A stretch of 64,000 nt of DNA, from contig JAGFBZ010001895.1 in the NCBI GenBank assembly GCA_018398805.1, positions 186,001 through 250,000 on the forward strand, in the 5' to 3' direction. A program made the position numbers and the translations under genes. Below the pieces are notes generated by a model, which was not told the DNA's origin, did no database searches, and saw only the letters and a program-made list of their open reading frames with translations. The DNA comes from Hirundichthys speculiger. Its lineage: Eukaryota > Chordata > Actinopteri > Beloniformes > Exocoetidae. Positions 46,486 through 57,800 of the stretch are shown in pieces. Position 1 is the first letter of the stretch; every line of letters begins with the position of its first letter.

Positions 46486-47817
46486 TTAAAGAGCTGCAGA
46501 AATCTCTGCCAGAGAGATTTCTTTTTTGATTTTTCTTTTCCTCATGTTCTCTAACTGCTCTTCCAAACTTTTTACTCTCCCCATTAACCACTCTGTAGTT
46601 GTTTTGGTCTCCTCTTCTTTCACGTCAAGACGGTGCTTCATGGATGGTATTAATTCCTCAAGATGAGTCTTCTCTTCGCGCCACTGCTGCTGCTTTTTCT
46701 CCAGGACTTTCTTGGCCTCCATCACATTTTCTTTCATGATTAACACTGTCTTTGCTTCTTCTGCCAGGAGACAGGACTTCTCCTGCTCCCACTGGCTTTT
46801 CCGTTCATCCATTTGTTTCTGAATTTGAACCAGAGTAGCCTTTAGTTTGTTGGTTTCCTCTGTTTGCTGAGCTAAGTTGGCCTCAGCCTCTTTTTTCTTG
46901 GTTCTCTCAGCACAGACAACTGATTCCAGCTGGTTGAACGTAGCAACAGCATCTTCATATAACTGGCCCTTTTCAGCCACTAGAGCAGATAAATTCTTTT
47001 TGTCTTTTTCCATTTGCGTTTTATGAGTCTCTATCTGTTTTTTCAGCTGTTCAATCTCATGTTGAACAGTGGTTTTCTCTTCCAGGGACTCTTTGTGTTG
47101 GATTTCCACCTGAGTCTGTATTTGGGCCAGTGCACTCTTTACCTTGCTGGTTTCCTCTTTCAGCTTTTCCAGGGACATTTCAGCTTTCTCTTTCTGTTCC
47201 TGCTCCTGGCATTTTTCTGCTTCTAGTTGATGGATTTCTGAGGAAGCATCAAAATGCATCATCTCTTTTCTCTTAAACACTTCAGTCAGAATCTCCATCT
47301 GACTCAGCAAAGCTTCGTTTTGCTTCTGAAGTTCTGAGATCTTCTCGTCCTTAAGGATTACTGCTGGTGTTGGTTCTGATATTTCAGCAGGAATTGTGTT
47401 AATTTCAGCTTTCTCAGGTGCTTCTGGCAGCGCAGTGGGCACATCAGATGGTGAAACCTTCATGGAGGCAGTTTTACAGAGTATCTCTTTATATGTTGTT
47501 CTCTGAGGACTCTTTGTCTCCGTGTTTCTTTCCTCACTCTGGTGAATTTGGGGCTCCGACTCACCTGTCTTCAGTGCAGGAAAATGATCTTCATCAAACA
47601 GGCTGATCTTAAAAGGCTGTCTTAAAAGCCAAAGCTTTCTGAGGTGTAATTTATATAATTTATCTGCATTCCATTTCCAGTTGCATACAACCACCACCGA
47701 TGGCCTGAGATGGTCTGTAACATTGAGGTTATAGTTTAAGATGGTGCCTTTTTTCTTTTGTCTCCTGGGTGTTTTATCTTTTGGTCCATTATCTTCCATG
47801 GTGAAAGTTTGCTTCAT
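46486..47817 (-). CDS. Uncharacterised single-exon coiled-coil protein
   Basis: An uninterrupted frame of 443 codons without introns. The second Met (codon 7, at 47,799) lies in ACCATGG and is the likelier start, giving 437 residues. I do not recognise the family. Numbered from the first Met: a basic N-terminus (PRRQKKK at 17-23), a hydrophobic/aromatic segment at about 25-75 (VVVVCNWKWN, LRKLWLLRQPFKISL), an acidic-aromatic SLFDEDHFPAL motif at 72-82, a Pro/Ser/Glu-rich linker at about 85-150, then a Glu/Lys/Gln-rich coiled coil from about 152 to 430. The coil contains an internal duplication: the block from QLEAEKC (197) recurs from QLESVVC (296), 99 residues later, with aligned EETSKVKSALAQIQTQ and EETNKLKATLVQIQKQ. 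A cytoskeletal or scaffold role would fit a coiled coil but is inference only. Being intronless it could be a retrogene, but no poly(A) or flanking duplication of the whole gene is evident. Confidence 0.75.
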   Translation of the reverse strand: MKQTFTMEDNGPKDKTPRRQKKKGTILNYNLNVTDHLRPSVVVVCNWKWNADKLYKLHLRKLWLLRQPFKISLFDEDHFPALKTGESEPQIHQSEERNTETKSPQRTTYKEILCKTASMKVSPSDVPTALPEAPEKAEINTIPAEISEPTPAVILKDEKISELQKQNEALLSQMEILTEVFKRKEMMHFDASSEIHQLEAEKCQEQEQKEKAEMSLEKLKEETSKVKSALAQIQTQVEIQHKESLEEKTTVQHEIEQLKKQIETHKTQMEKDKKNLSALVAEKGQLYEDAVATFNQLESVVCAERTKKKEAEANLAQQTEETNKLKATLVQIQKQMDERKSQWEQEKSCLLAEEAKTVLIMKENVMEAKKVLEKKQQQWREEKTHLEELIPSMKHRLDVKEEETKTTTEWLMGRVKSLEEQLENMRKRKIKKEISLAEISAAL

Positions 47818-47897
47818 TGTCTTTTAGTTCTTTAGTAAGTTTTTGCTGCTGCACAATGAGATGTGAAAATATTTGTGGATCTTAAAGGGTGAATGAT

Positions 47898-48095
47898 ACC
47901 TGTATTTTGTACTATGTGTGTTGTGAGAGTGAATGGTTTAAATACGCACAGTTTAGGATGGGTGGGTGGGTGGGTTGATGGGTTGTTCTGGGCTTGGACT
48001 GGCTCTATCATCTGACTATAGATCTACAACTTGTTGTAAGTTTTGAGCTTCTGTGTGTTCTATGCAAAATTCAATAAAGAAAGTTTGGATAAAAA
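47898..48095 (+). mobile_element. Retroposed insertion with 14-bp target-site duplication
   Basis: AAAGGGTGAATGAT occurs at 47,884-47,897 and again at 48,096-48,109. The 198 bp between end in TTCAATAAAGAAAGTTTGGA followed by an A-rich tail, so an AATAAA signal, a poly(A) tail and a target duplication are all present. This is the signature of LINE-mediated insertion of an RNA. The inserted body (containing a GGGTGGGT repeat) is not one I recognise. It lies about 80 bp upstream of the coiled-coil gene start. Confidence 0.75.
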
Positions 48096-48769
48096 AAAGG
48101 GTGAATGATGTCAAAGAATTTCATAATGGCCCCGCCCTGATCCAGAGCCAGAGGTCTCCTGTTTGACCCTGTTGCTAGGCAACTCTATGACATCAAATAT
48201 ATGTTGTGGTGGCTTGATGTTGCCCAGCAACAGAGAGAATTTAGGTTCCACCCTCAATCACTGAAATCCTACCGCATCTATGGTTTTAATATTCATTATA
48301 ACATGCATTTATTTTTTTATTCCTTTCATGTTCCTACTTACCTTTTTAAGAATGACAAGCTACTTTTTAGCATAGATAAAGATGTTATGAGGGATTTAAA
48401 GATTTGCAGTTTAATGGGTGTGATAGTTAATCTTAAGTAATATAAAGTGGCTCCGAGGCTCTGGATTTAGTTGGTTTAAGGGACAACCTTGCCCAAATGA
48501 AGAGCCTCTCCAATCCATAAACTCAGTCTCTCATTTGTCATTTTTATGCAGTTTTTTCCAAACAGTCTAGGTTCAGGTAGCTTTGTCAGTTTTTGAAAGT
48601 CATTTTTAATGATGTACTTATTTTCCTGAAAGCTAACACTGGTTCAGAAAGAAACTCTCAGTCTCGTCTGCTAGCATGTATCACACCTTTAAAGCTAGAA
48701 GAGCTCAAATTCCTTCCAACAGTCATTTTTTTGTATTGAACTGCTATTATGATCTGGGGTCGGCCACAG

Positions 48770-49135
48770 CTGGCATTCTTGTTTTTTTTTTTCTTTTGTT
48801 AGTTGGTGTTCTCGTCTCCCCTGTTTCCTGTTTTACTTTGAAGGTCTGTCTTGTCTTCGTGGTGTGTACCTTTACATTCCTCCATGTATCTCCCTGATTG
48901 TTTGCACCTGTCTCTCATTTGTTCCTCTGTGTATTTATGTCCTGTCTTTCCCTTTCTGTTTGCTGGTTCATCTGTTTTTCTTCCCGGATGTTCTCTGCCC
49001 GTCTCCCTTCCATAGTCCTGCCTTGGTGTCCTGTGACCGTGTTTTTGGATTTTTGCTTTTTTTATATAAATCACGCTTGCTGGAAACTCCTGTGTTTGGG
49101 TCCTTCCTGCAACCAAATCTGGACAACTGCTTGTT
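48770..49135 (+). repeat. CT-rich dispersed fish repeat
   Basis: A pyrimidine-rich segment reading TTCTCGTCTCCCCTGTTTCC, GCACCTGTCTCTCATTTGTT, GTGTATTTATGTCCTGTC, CCTGCCTTGGTGTCCTG and ending CCTGTGTTTGGGTCCTTCCTG. This order recurs widely in fish genomes near retroelement ends; I cannot say whether it is a solo LTR or a UTR. Open frames on both strands across it are incidental. Confidence 0.5.
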
Positions 49136-49769
49136 TCTAAAATAAGACAAAGTAGTTTCTGGAAGGCGACTATAATATGACCAACAGAGCAAGACTAGGT
49201 CCTTTAAAATAAAAGAATGAAAGAATATAGATGATACCATTCTTATCCTGTGATTGCAATGACCTATCAGTGACTCCAAAACCACAATTAGCTGTCAGTG
49301 TGTTTCGTGGAAGAATCAGACCATAAGTGGTCTGGTATAACTTAAATTGCATAAAAAGCCCCTCAGATTCAATCAATAAATATTATGGACAAACATTTGA
49401 ACTCAGTTTGTTGAATCTCCTTTCTGAAATCGGCCCCTGGGAACCAGACACTGTTCGGTGAGTATGATGTGACATGAGTGACAAGTAGATGCTCCATTCA
49501 GCCTGTTCCGTAAGCAGTAAGTCTGGGAAACAGTCCAAAACTGTGCTCATGACAGAAACCACAAGATTTATCACAGCATTGATGAAAAAGACACAGAAAA
49601 TCCTGTTACACAGTGAACATGGAACATTTAAATGTAAGCAGTACATCTCCCTCCACATCAGTTCAGCTTTAAAATATATTTAGTGTATAAGAGAAAAAGA
49701 AAATTAAAAGAGTAGAGTGACCTTATTGTTCTTTTTCATTTCACAAACCCTAAATGAGACAAAACAGTA

Positions 49770-50100
49770 ATTCAGTTCAATTCAATTTTATTTGTATTAC
49801 GTCTATTACAATGTAAGTTATCTCTAGGTGCTTTACAGAGACCCAGCACATGACCCCTGAGCAAATATCATTAACTTAAATGATCATATTAAATCCTAAT
49901 CAAAGAAAAATGGCAAGTTAAAAAAAATCATGTAGTGGGAGATAAAAAAAAAGACCTTTAAACCAAAAAGTGACAAGGAAAAACTCCACTTAAAGAGGAA
50001 GAAACCTTGAGCAGGACTTGGATCATGAGGGGAACCCTTCCTGCTGAAGAAAAGAGAAGGGAGAAAGGACAGAGAGAGGTGAGCGCATACATCCTGGAAA
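49770..50100 (+). repeat. Common teleost interspersed repeat
   Basis: Starts TTCAATTCAATTTTATTTGT and contains TAGGTGCTTTACAGAGACCC, GGCAAGTTA, GACAAGGAAAAACTCCACTT and AGGAAGAAACCTTGAGCAGG in that order. This is an abundant noncoding repeat in percomorph genomes; the autonomous partner is not evident here. Confidence 0.7.
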
Positions 50101-51887
50101 TATGATAAATAATATGACAGTCATTCAGTAGCTGAGCTAAAGTAGCTCTGGAAACTGTTTCTCCTCCACCACAGGAATAGTTAATAATAGTGTAATAGTA
50201 AATGTTCTTTATATTTCTCTAAGTTGCAAGTTGTAGCTTTTCTCTTTGTAGGTGTGCATGCTTCAGATCCAATATTTGGTGAGCAGTAGTTTGGAGTAAA
50301 CCAACTGCTCATCTTAAATCTATAATATTTACAATTGTTAATGAATGGATAGTGGTAATTATTCTATGCTACAGAGATATGATTGCAGCGTGATGAAATA
50401 ATATACAGTACAAATGGTGTTATTATTGTATTTTATTTAGTAGAATGCTTCAGAATAAAATTCATCAAGATAACAAAAGAACTTTGTTGAACAGTATTGA
50501 GTTTTTGAGTAACAGCGGTGTTTGAAGCCACACAGGGCTCATGACACTCATCTTTCCAACAGATGTTTACTCTGTTTATCAAGGCTGATCAGTGTTTGAA
50601 CTGATTTATGATAAACAGGATGAAAGCTGTCTCATCTTAATACACCTGACCTTTAAAAGTGAGACTGAAGTGGGTGTCAAATAAGCACGAGTCTGTGTGA
50701 CTGTGGTTGTGCAAAACCTTTGAACCTAAAAGTGACGGTGAGGAAAGTGATGCTGTCCAAACAGCCAGTTGGTATGTAAGTTCTGTAGTGGATCATACAT
50801 TCATTCTTACAGTATATTTCTTGGGTAACACACTAGTTTGGCTTGCAAAGCTAGCTAATCCACTCCTATATTCATTCTATTTCTACTAGATATTGCACAA
50901 CAATAATATTATGAACTGGTACAAAATAAAATGAAATCAACAGTTATCTGATGGCTTTTGCTGGAAGGCACTGAGCCAAAAGTCCAAAGCTGTTCAATCC
51001 TATTGGTTTCTCAGGTTTTCATATTCCTACTATATATTTAATTAGTTTGCACTAAAGAAAACAGAAGACGAAAAAGCACCTCATGCTGCTTTATGTCAAA
51101 GATGGTTGAAAGTTCTCACTTGCTCAGACTGGTTTTTGTGCCACAGAATGTAGAGCAACAAGAAACATTCAGCAAACAAATACAAGATGACATATTGAGC
51201 TCAGTTTTCTTGCAGCTTCCACATTTTACAGTCAGACCTTTTTTTATTTCCATGGGACTCCTCTTAAGTATCTAGCATTTCAGCTGAACTGAAACCTGAA
51301 CACCCCTGACAGCAAATATTACAAAATGCAGAAAGTACAAGCAGGAAAATGCTTTTTTACAGGTAGAAAATTATACACCTCTATTTGACTGAACTCTATA
51401 AACTTTTTTTCAAGTTATAACAACAGCTACAATAGCTTATTAGTTGTTATTTCTACCTAACAAGGTCTATTGGATTGCATATTTAAATAATAATAATGAT
51501 AATAATAAATTATCTGCCCAGTACAAAAACAAAAACAATTTTTAATCTCCAAGAAGGCAGAGCCAACAGAGCCGACAGCACAATTAAGACTGAGACTGCC
51601 CCCAAGTGGCAGTAATAAACTACAACAGGTTGATGATTATTTTGTTGCACCAGCGCAGTCCTGTTCTAGCTTTTAGATAATCATGACCATGATGTCACTA
51701 GATTTCCTCAATTTTTGTTAAAAGAACAGATGAAAACAAAACAATAAAAAAGACCACATAGGATTTAAAGGCAGTGTCAAAGTCAGGGAAGGCTAAGTGG
51801 GATTTTCTTTTTCTGATTAAGTGTGCTTTTGCATACTGATAAGTTAAATAAACACAAGTTTGAGGCCAGCTGGTATATGAGCTGATA

Positions 51888-54800
51888 TCAGGATGTACTG
51901 TTGGAGGGTTTGTCCCACTCCACCTGGCTTCTCGCCAGTAGACATGCCCCCTTGCTCTGAGGCTCCTGGGTCTCTGTATTATCTCGAGGAGAGTCCAAAC
52001 TCAAAGCAGGTAGCTCACCACCTGCAGCCTTCTCAGTGCTACAAGAGGTTAACGCTTCTTGTTCCTGTAACACCATACCCTCAGAGCGTGTCTCGCTCAC
52101 ACTGCTGCTACTGTCGCTGTGGGGGGTGGGATCCAACCCGCTCATCAAGTCAGAACTCCCAAAGTCAAAGAGGGATCTGTCCTCACCAATGCCCAGTGCA
52201 AAGCTCTCAAGCATCTCCATTACAGATGTTGTGGTCGGGTCAGTGGGGTTCTCCTCCTCAATGCGACTCAGCGTAGGCAAGATGTCCACCAACTCTGCCA
52301 TTTCCATCGGCCGGATGGACCTCAGTGATGCTTGGAGGAAAGTCCAGTTCCTTGTTGTACGGTTCCTGCGTGTCCAGAACTGAATATCCCACTTCTAACT
52401 GTGCAGCAGCTGCAGACTCCAACCCAGACTCTATTAAAACATCTGTGCATCCACAATCTGACGTGCCAATGCTGGTCAGGTCTATGATCGACTGAGAGCT
52501 CATGTCTACAGGGTACCCTCCCTTCACGACACCCTTCCATTAACACCAGCGCAGCCGCCTCAGGGGCAACTGCAGCAACTCCTGCGGTGGAGACCCCAGT
52601 AGTATCTGGTGGAGGGACACTGACTGCACTCTCTGAAAGAGAAACAAGAAAAAATAGTGGAAAAAATATTTATCTGTATATATATACAAGTAAAAAAAAA
52701 AAGCGTTTTTGATTTGGCTTTCTAGCAGCCCTTTTGAAGCAGAGATCTCAAAGGATTTTTGGGTTCCAAAACTCAAAGGGGGAAAAAAAAGCACTTTTCT
52801 ACTCTTGATAGCATTTATTAAGGTGCTTGAAGTGACAAGTGACATGAAAAGGAGATCCTGTCACTTTGTTTGGGAACTTCGACCGGGAAAAAAAATTAGC
52901 TGTTCAGATTTCCAGGTTGCTTATGACATCATTACACAGCCTCTAAACCTCTAATTCAGCACTAAACTGATTTCACATCATGCTTTATTTTCTGTACCTT
53001 ACAAGGGGAAAGCTGAAAACTGTAACATCAATTTCAAGAGGCACACCCAGCAGGGGAGAGGGAAGGCCTTGAGTTAAATGGATGACTTCACCCCCCCTAA
53101 AACTGGCTGCTAAATAAGAACAAAGTGGCAAAGACTTGAAAAAAGGAGCTGTTGACATAATGTCCTGTCTAAACCTGGAGAAAAATCTTTCTTCAATCCA
53201 TAAATCTTACGAAAAGCCTTTGTGCGGGGACCTCTCCTTGAACACTTTTGAAATTTCTCCTCACAATAGGGTCTGGTCCATTCCCTTTCACTTGCTCTCA
53301 TACATGTCCTATAAATTGTACTCACCTTGATGTCCATTTATAGATAAATTCATTATTCTCAGTTTATCCCCATTTTCAGCAATTTGTCTCTGCTTTCAGA
53401 GGGAACAATGACCCACAACCTCCAGCAAACATGTGTTATATGATTTCCAGGGAATTTTTATGTCAGTTTCTCTACCTCTGTGTATATGTGTCTGTAGGTG
53501 TGCTTGAATGCAACAAGGCACTCGTCTGGAAGGACTCGGTATGTTAGGATTAGGAGCTTGCATGGAAGGGGCTAAAAGTTCACATTGTGCTTCTAATATG
53601 AATACCACATACAAATGGACAGTTGTGTTATATTGATATGTTTAAAAAAAAAAAAAACTAATAAATTTTGACCAAAGCATGTCACTTAATTGACTTTTTT
53701 AGATCAAGAAAGCTGGATCTGTGCTGGGTGTAACTCTGGAGCCGCTGGAGCTGATGAAGATGATGGAGGACTCTTCACACCCTCTCCACGACACAGTGAT
53801 CAAACAACAGAGTGTGTTCAGTGAGAGGCTTCTTCAGGTCCGTTGCAAGACAGAAAGATACAGGAGATCATTCCTGCCAGCAGCCAACAGCCTCCACAAC
53901 AAGACATAATTTTAAAAAAATTCTGTCATTTGTTTATTGTTGGAAAACAAAAAGCCCTTACTACAATGTTGAATTTCCCTTCTGGATCAGAAAGTATTTT
54001 CATTTTATTTCATTTTCATTTTATTTACATGCTGAGGGAATGGCTTCCTGAAAATGGGTTTCCATTTTCTTACAAGGCTTTCCTGCTTCTTTTTCCTGAT
54101 TATCATCTATTTAGGTTTTTTCATAGTGTTTGTCACCTGGCCAGACGTGTCGGCAGAGACTGATTGTTGGGACAAGGGTATAAGAAAAAGTGTAAATGTA
54201 TCAAACCTGGCACTTATTCATGAAGGTTATTATGCATGAAGGCCAGCAGTGTAGGTTATCAATCACTACACAACAGTGATGTTTAAACATCAGTCAGTAC
54301 GCAGACTAATGTGGGTTGTTTCACCTTGTGAACATTCTTTAACTACATCAATTACACTACCTGTGATGGCTCTTTGCGCTGGCATCCGATGAGGCCACGT
54401 CAGTCTGGCAGTCAAACTCTCTGTCTCTTCTTCCCCATCAGGACATGGAGGCGGGTCTCCTCCCATCACCAGGCCTAGAGGCACCGCCCCCACCCACTGC
54501 TTGGACCGGACACACTGGAGACAGTCCATGATCCAGCGGGCATCCCTCCACACCACATCCAATTGCTACAGAAACAGGAAAAAGAAAGAACATTGCCACC
54601 ATTAAGTATTAATGAAACACATAAATCACTCTCTCCTATAGAGTTTCAGAAGTCTTTTTGTCAAGAATCCTATCGTCTTTTGATTGCCATTTTCAAAAGC
54701 TTACACGGGAAAGCTCGGTGATGTTGTTGAGTCGCTCTCGGGCTTCCTGCACCTCCTTGGTGTCCAGCGCCTCACGCAGAGCTTGCTGGGCCAGATGAGA

Positions 54801-57800
54801 GTCCAGCTCCAGCCTTACCCAGGCCTGGCAGTACTGGCAGAGAAAGTCCCGCTCATATGTCCAGAAGTGAACTGGTTAATGAGTTGAAAGGCAAAAGGAA
54901 AAGAAGAAAAAACATTATTACATCAAAGTAAAGGGAGAAAGCCTTCCAACTTATAGATGCAGTTTATTGTACCTTTGTTGTGGGAATGTTCAAAAGGGAT
55001 CCAAAGGGAGTTAAAAAGATAAAAAGTCCTTTATTATGAATGAGAAGAAGGATCAAAGTAATAGATACATAAGCCAAAACAATGAAAGGCTTATCTTCAA
55101 CAGATCATAAGATCAGATTCTTTACCCCAGTTTTCTTTATGGATATTAAATTAAATATCCCAAATGGTTAAGTTGCATTCACTGGGTTACTGTTTTTGTA
55201 CTTAAAATTTCTGATCAATTCCTTAACAAAGTGCTTGCCAAATATCATGACTGCTTTATCTTTTTTCTCATGCAATATTACTGACTTTTTCTGTTTAAAG
55301 GTGATGTAATACCACTCTGTTTTTACTAAAGAATGACGTTTTCACAGTTGTTCCCCTCTGATGGACAGCTGATAGCCTCTTTTACTCAGCATTATTGAAC
55401 TAATGCCATTTGTGGTGCAATTGTTTTACAGAAGCAGTGTAAATGAAAGTCCTCCACGTACCCAGTTCAAAGATCTGCAGAGGCATGGTGAGGCCAGGCT
55501 CCTTGGTCCCCACCAGAGGCCAGTAGCTGGAGCTGAAGTCCTCACTGGGAGGCAGGAGCAGCAGCATGGACATCTTTTCATCAAACTGGAGCAGCTCTCG
55601 GGTATACACACCATACTGATATGCCTACCAGAAACACAGCGGTCCATTATTTCAGTTGAATTTCATTACAGTGAAAACCAGACGTCTTCTCGAGCAATTC
55701 AATGCACAGCACTTTGAAAGAAAGTGGGGGTTTTTTTTTTTTTAGCCATTCTAACCCTGTAGAGGGGGATGTTGAGCTTTGTCAGGAGATGTGTGACTGC
55801 TGTTCTTAGAGCTTTGACAAATTCTGCCAGACCGCTGCCCTCCACTGAGCTCTCGTCTTCGCTGCTCAACAGGTTCTGAATGCTACCGCCATGTGCAGCG
55901 TAAGCATGACTCTGAAGCCATGCCCACTCCTCTCTGTCACACAATGACAATGCGGTCAACAAAGCAAAGCTAGAATAGGCATAAAGATCAAGGACAAATA
56001 TCCCTTGTGGAACAGCATGGTATATCACACGGTCAAACTGTATCACCTGGACACGTGGGGATTGGGTCGGACCCGTGTGTGGCAGAGCAGATTAGGTAGC
56101 CTCTGAGGAACCAGGACCCTGATCTGTTCGACTGAGCTGCACAGCTTCAGGATGCCCACATACAGGCCTGGATGGGGCCACTGAATGCTGTGCCTGTGGA
56201 AGGACAGCTTCTCCTGAAGCGCAGAGTAAAACATCACATGATGAATGTTCATTCATTAAAATTGTATATTATATAATAATTTGGTTTGGGCTTTTTAAAA
56301 TGACTCAAATACATTTTGGGTTCAGCAATGCTCAGTGGCGAGGACACTGCTGCACCTCTGCTTGGCATGTCTGTGACACGGCTCCCTGTTTGTCCCCCCT
56401 CCCAGCCAAACACAAGCTCACCTTGAGCTGCTCGTAGAGCATGTCCATGGCAGTGGGCTCAGGCAGCAGAGGAGTTCTGCTGCGGTTCTTTTCCAGGCGG
56501 GCCAGAGGTATCCAGTGAAAGGGTGGGTCGGGAGGGCTGGAGCAAACGATGCATAAATGTCACGCAACCACGTGGAAATGGCACTGAAAGATTTTGACTC
56601 AATCATTTGGTAAAACCCCACAGATTAAGCATCCACTCGCCTCATAACTTTTTTTCATCACGCGTTCTGAACAAGACCAGCGTGACACATAACCCTGGTA
56701 AAAAAGTTGAGAAGACAGAGCTTTTGGAAATATTTCATCATGAGTTGGTGAAACCTAAATGTAAGCAGGCTGAGTTAAAAGTTGGAAAGCTGCCCTTCAA
56801 ACAACAGACAGAGGTTAAATCCTTGATTTAAGACTGGCTGCTCTGTTGAGGGTGTACTGAAACACGTCTGAGAGCAATTGTCAGGATGTTCCACAAGGCT
56901 CTTTCTCACCTAGGTGGACTTGGGAATCCCTTCAGAGTTACTAGTAGTATGTTTCCTTGCCGATCTTTCAGTGGTTCGTAATACACCTGGCCCAGGTCCA
57001 TCGTTCCTAGAGAGGACTGACAACAGACGAGGTTGAAACCAATGCATAAAAATGAAACAAATCATAAGAATCTTCATGAACTATGTTTTGAAACACAGGT
57101 TATGTGCAGGTGAAGTAAATAGCCTGGCAAAATGTAGAGAAGGAAGTAGGGGGAGGCATAAATTTAAAGAGGTAATTAAAATAGAAATTAAGCCATTCTG
57201 ATGCTTCCTATCTTCACAATAAGCAGCTTAACGTCCTACCTGCAGCTGAGAAATAGCTCTTAAAATGTTGTGCCTGTTCTGAAGGAGGGAGGATGGTGAT
57301 GAGTGAGCGGAGGAAAGAGCCTGCTGGAGCCAGGGAACTTGCTGCCAAGCACAGGACAACTGCAGGAAAAGGAGATAATCCATTTCAAACTATGGTTCAC
57401 ACTGAGCATTTCATAACTTACAAAGTGATAGATACATGTAACATTTTTAGATAGTTTTAAATAGATGACATTATGGTAAATATTTTCCAGGCAGCTTATT
57501 AGATACACCTGTGTAAGTGCCCTTTAATGCAAATATCTAAATAACCATTCCCGGGACAGCGGCTCAATGTATTTAATTATGTAAACCTGGTCCAGACCAC
57601 CTGCTGAAGTTCAGACTGAGAATCAGGATGAGGAAGAAAGGTGATTTAAGTGACTTTGAATGTGGTGTGGCTGCTAAACCGGTCCATGTACTGGACAACT
57701 ATCTCTAAGGTGAACAGACAAAGGTCCAAAAACAGAAAAAAAAAAATCAAGTCAGTGGCAATTCTCTGAGTGAAAATGCCTTGGTGATACCAAAGCAGCA

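Larger units (their letters stand above)
48110..51887. other. Intergenic region with dispersed repeats
   Basis: Lies between the 5' end of the coiled-coil gene and the 3' end of the ANKFN1-like gene. No coding exon is supportable. It holds two dispersed repeats (48,770-49,135 and 49,770-50,100, separate entries), an AT-rich stretch with (AAT)-like runs near 51,487-51,510, and otherwise unremarkable sequence. Confidence 0.5.

Noticed and set aside
48799..49285. Overlapping frames on both strands near 49 kb
   Set aside because: They fall in a CT-rich dispersed repeat.
55699..56046. Continuous minus-strand frame reading through 56,046-55,934
   Set aside because: That part is a short intron of about 113 bp (GTGATACAG...TGTGACAG); splicing it joins NPHVS to REEWAWLQ in frame.
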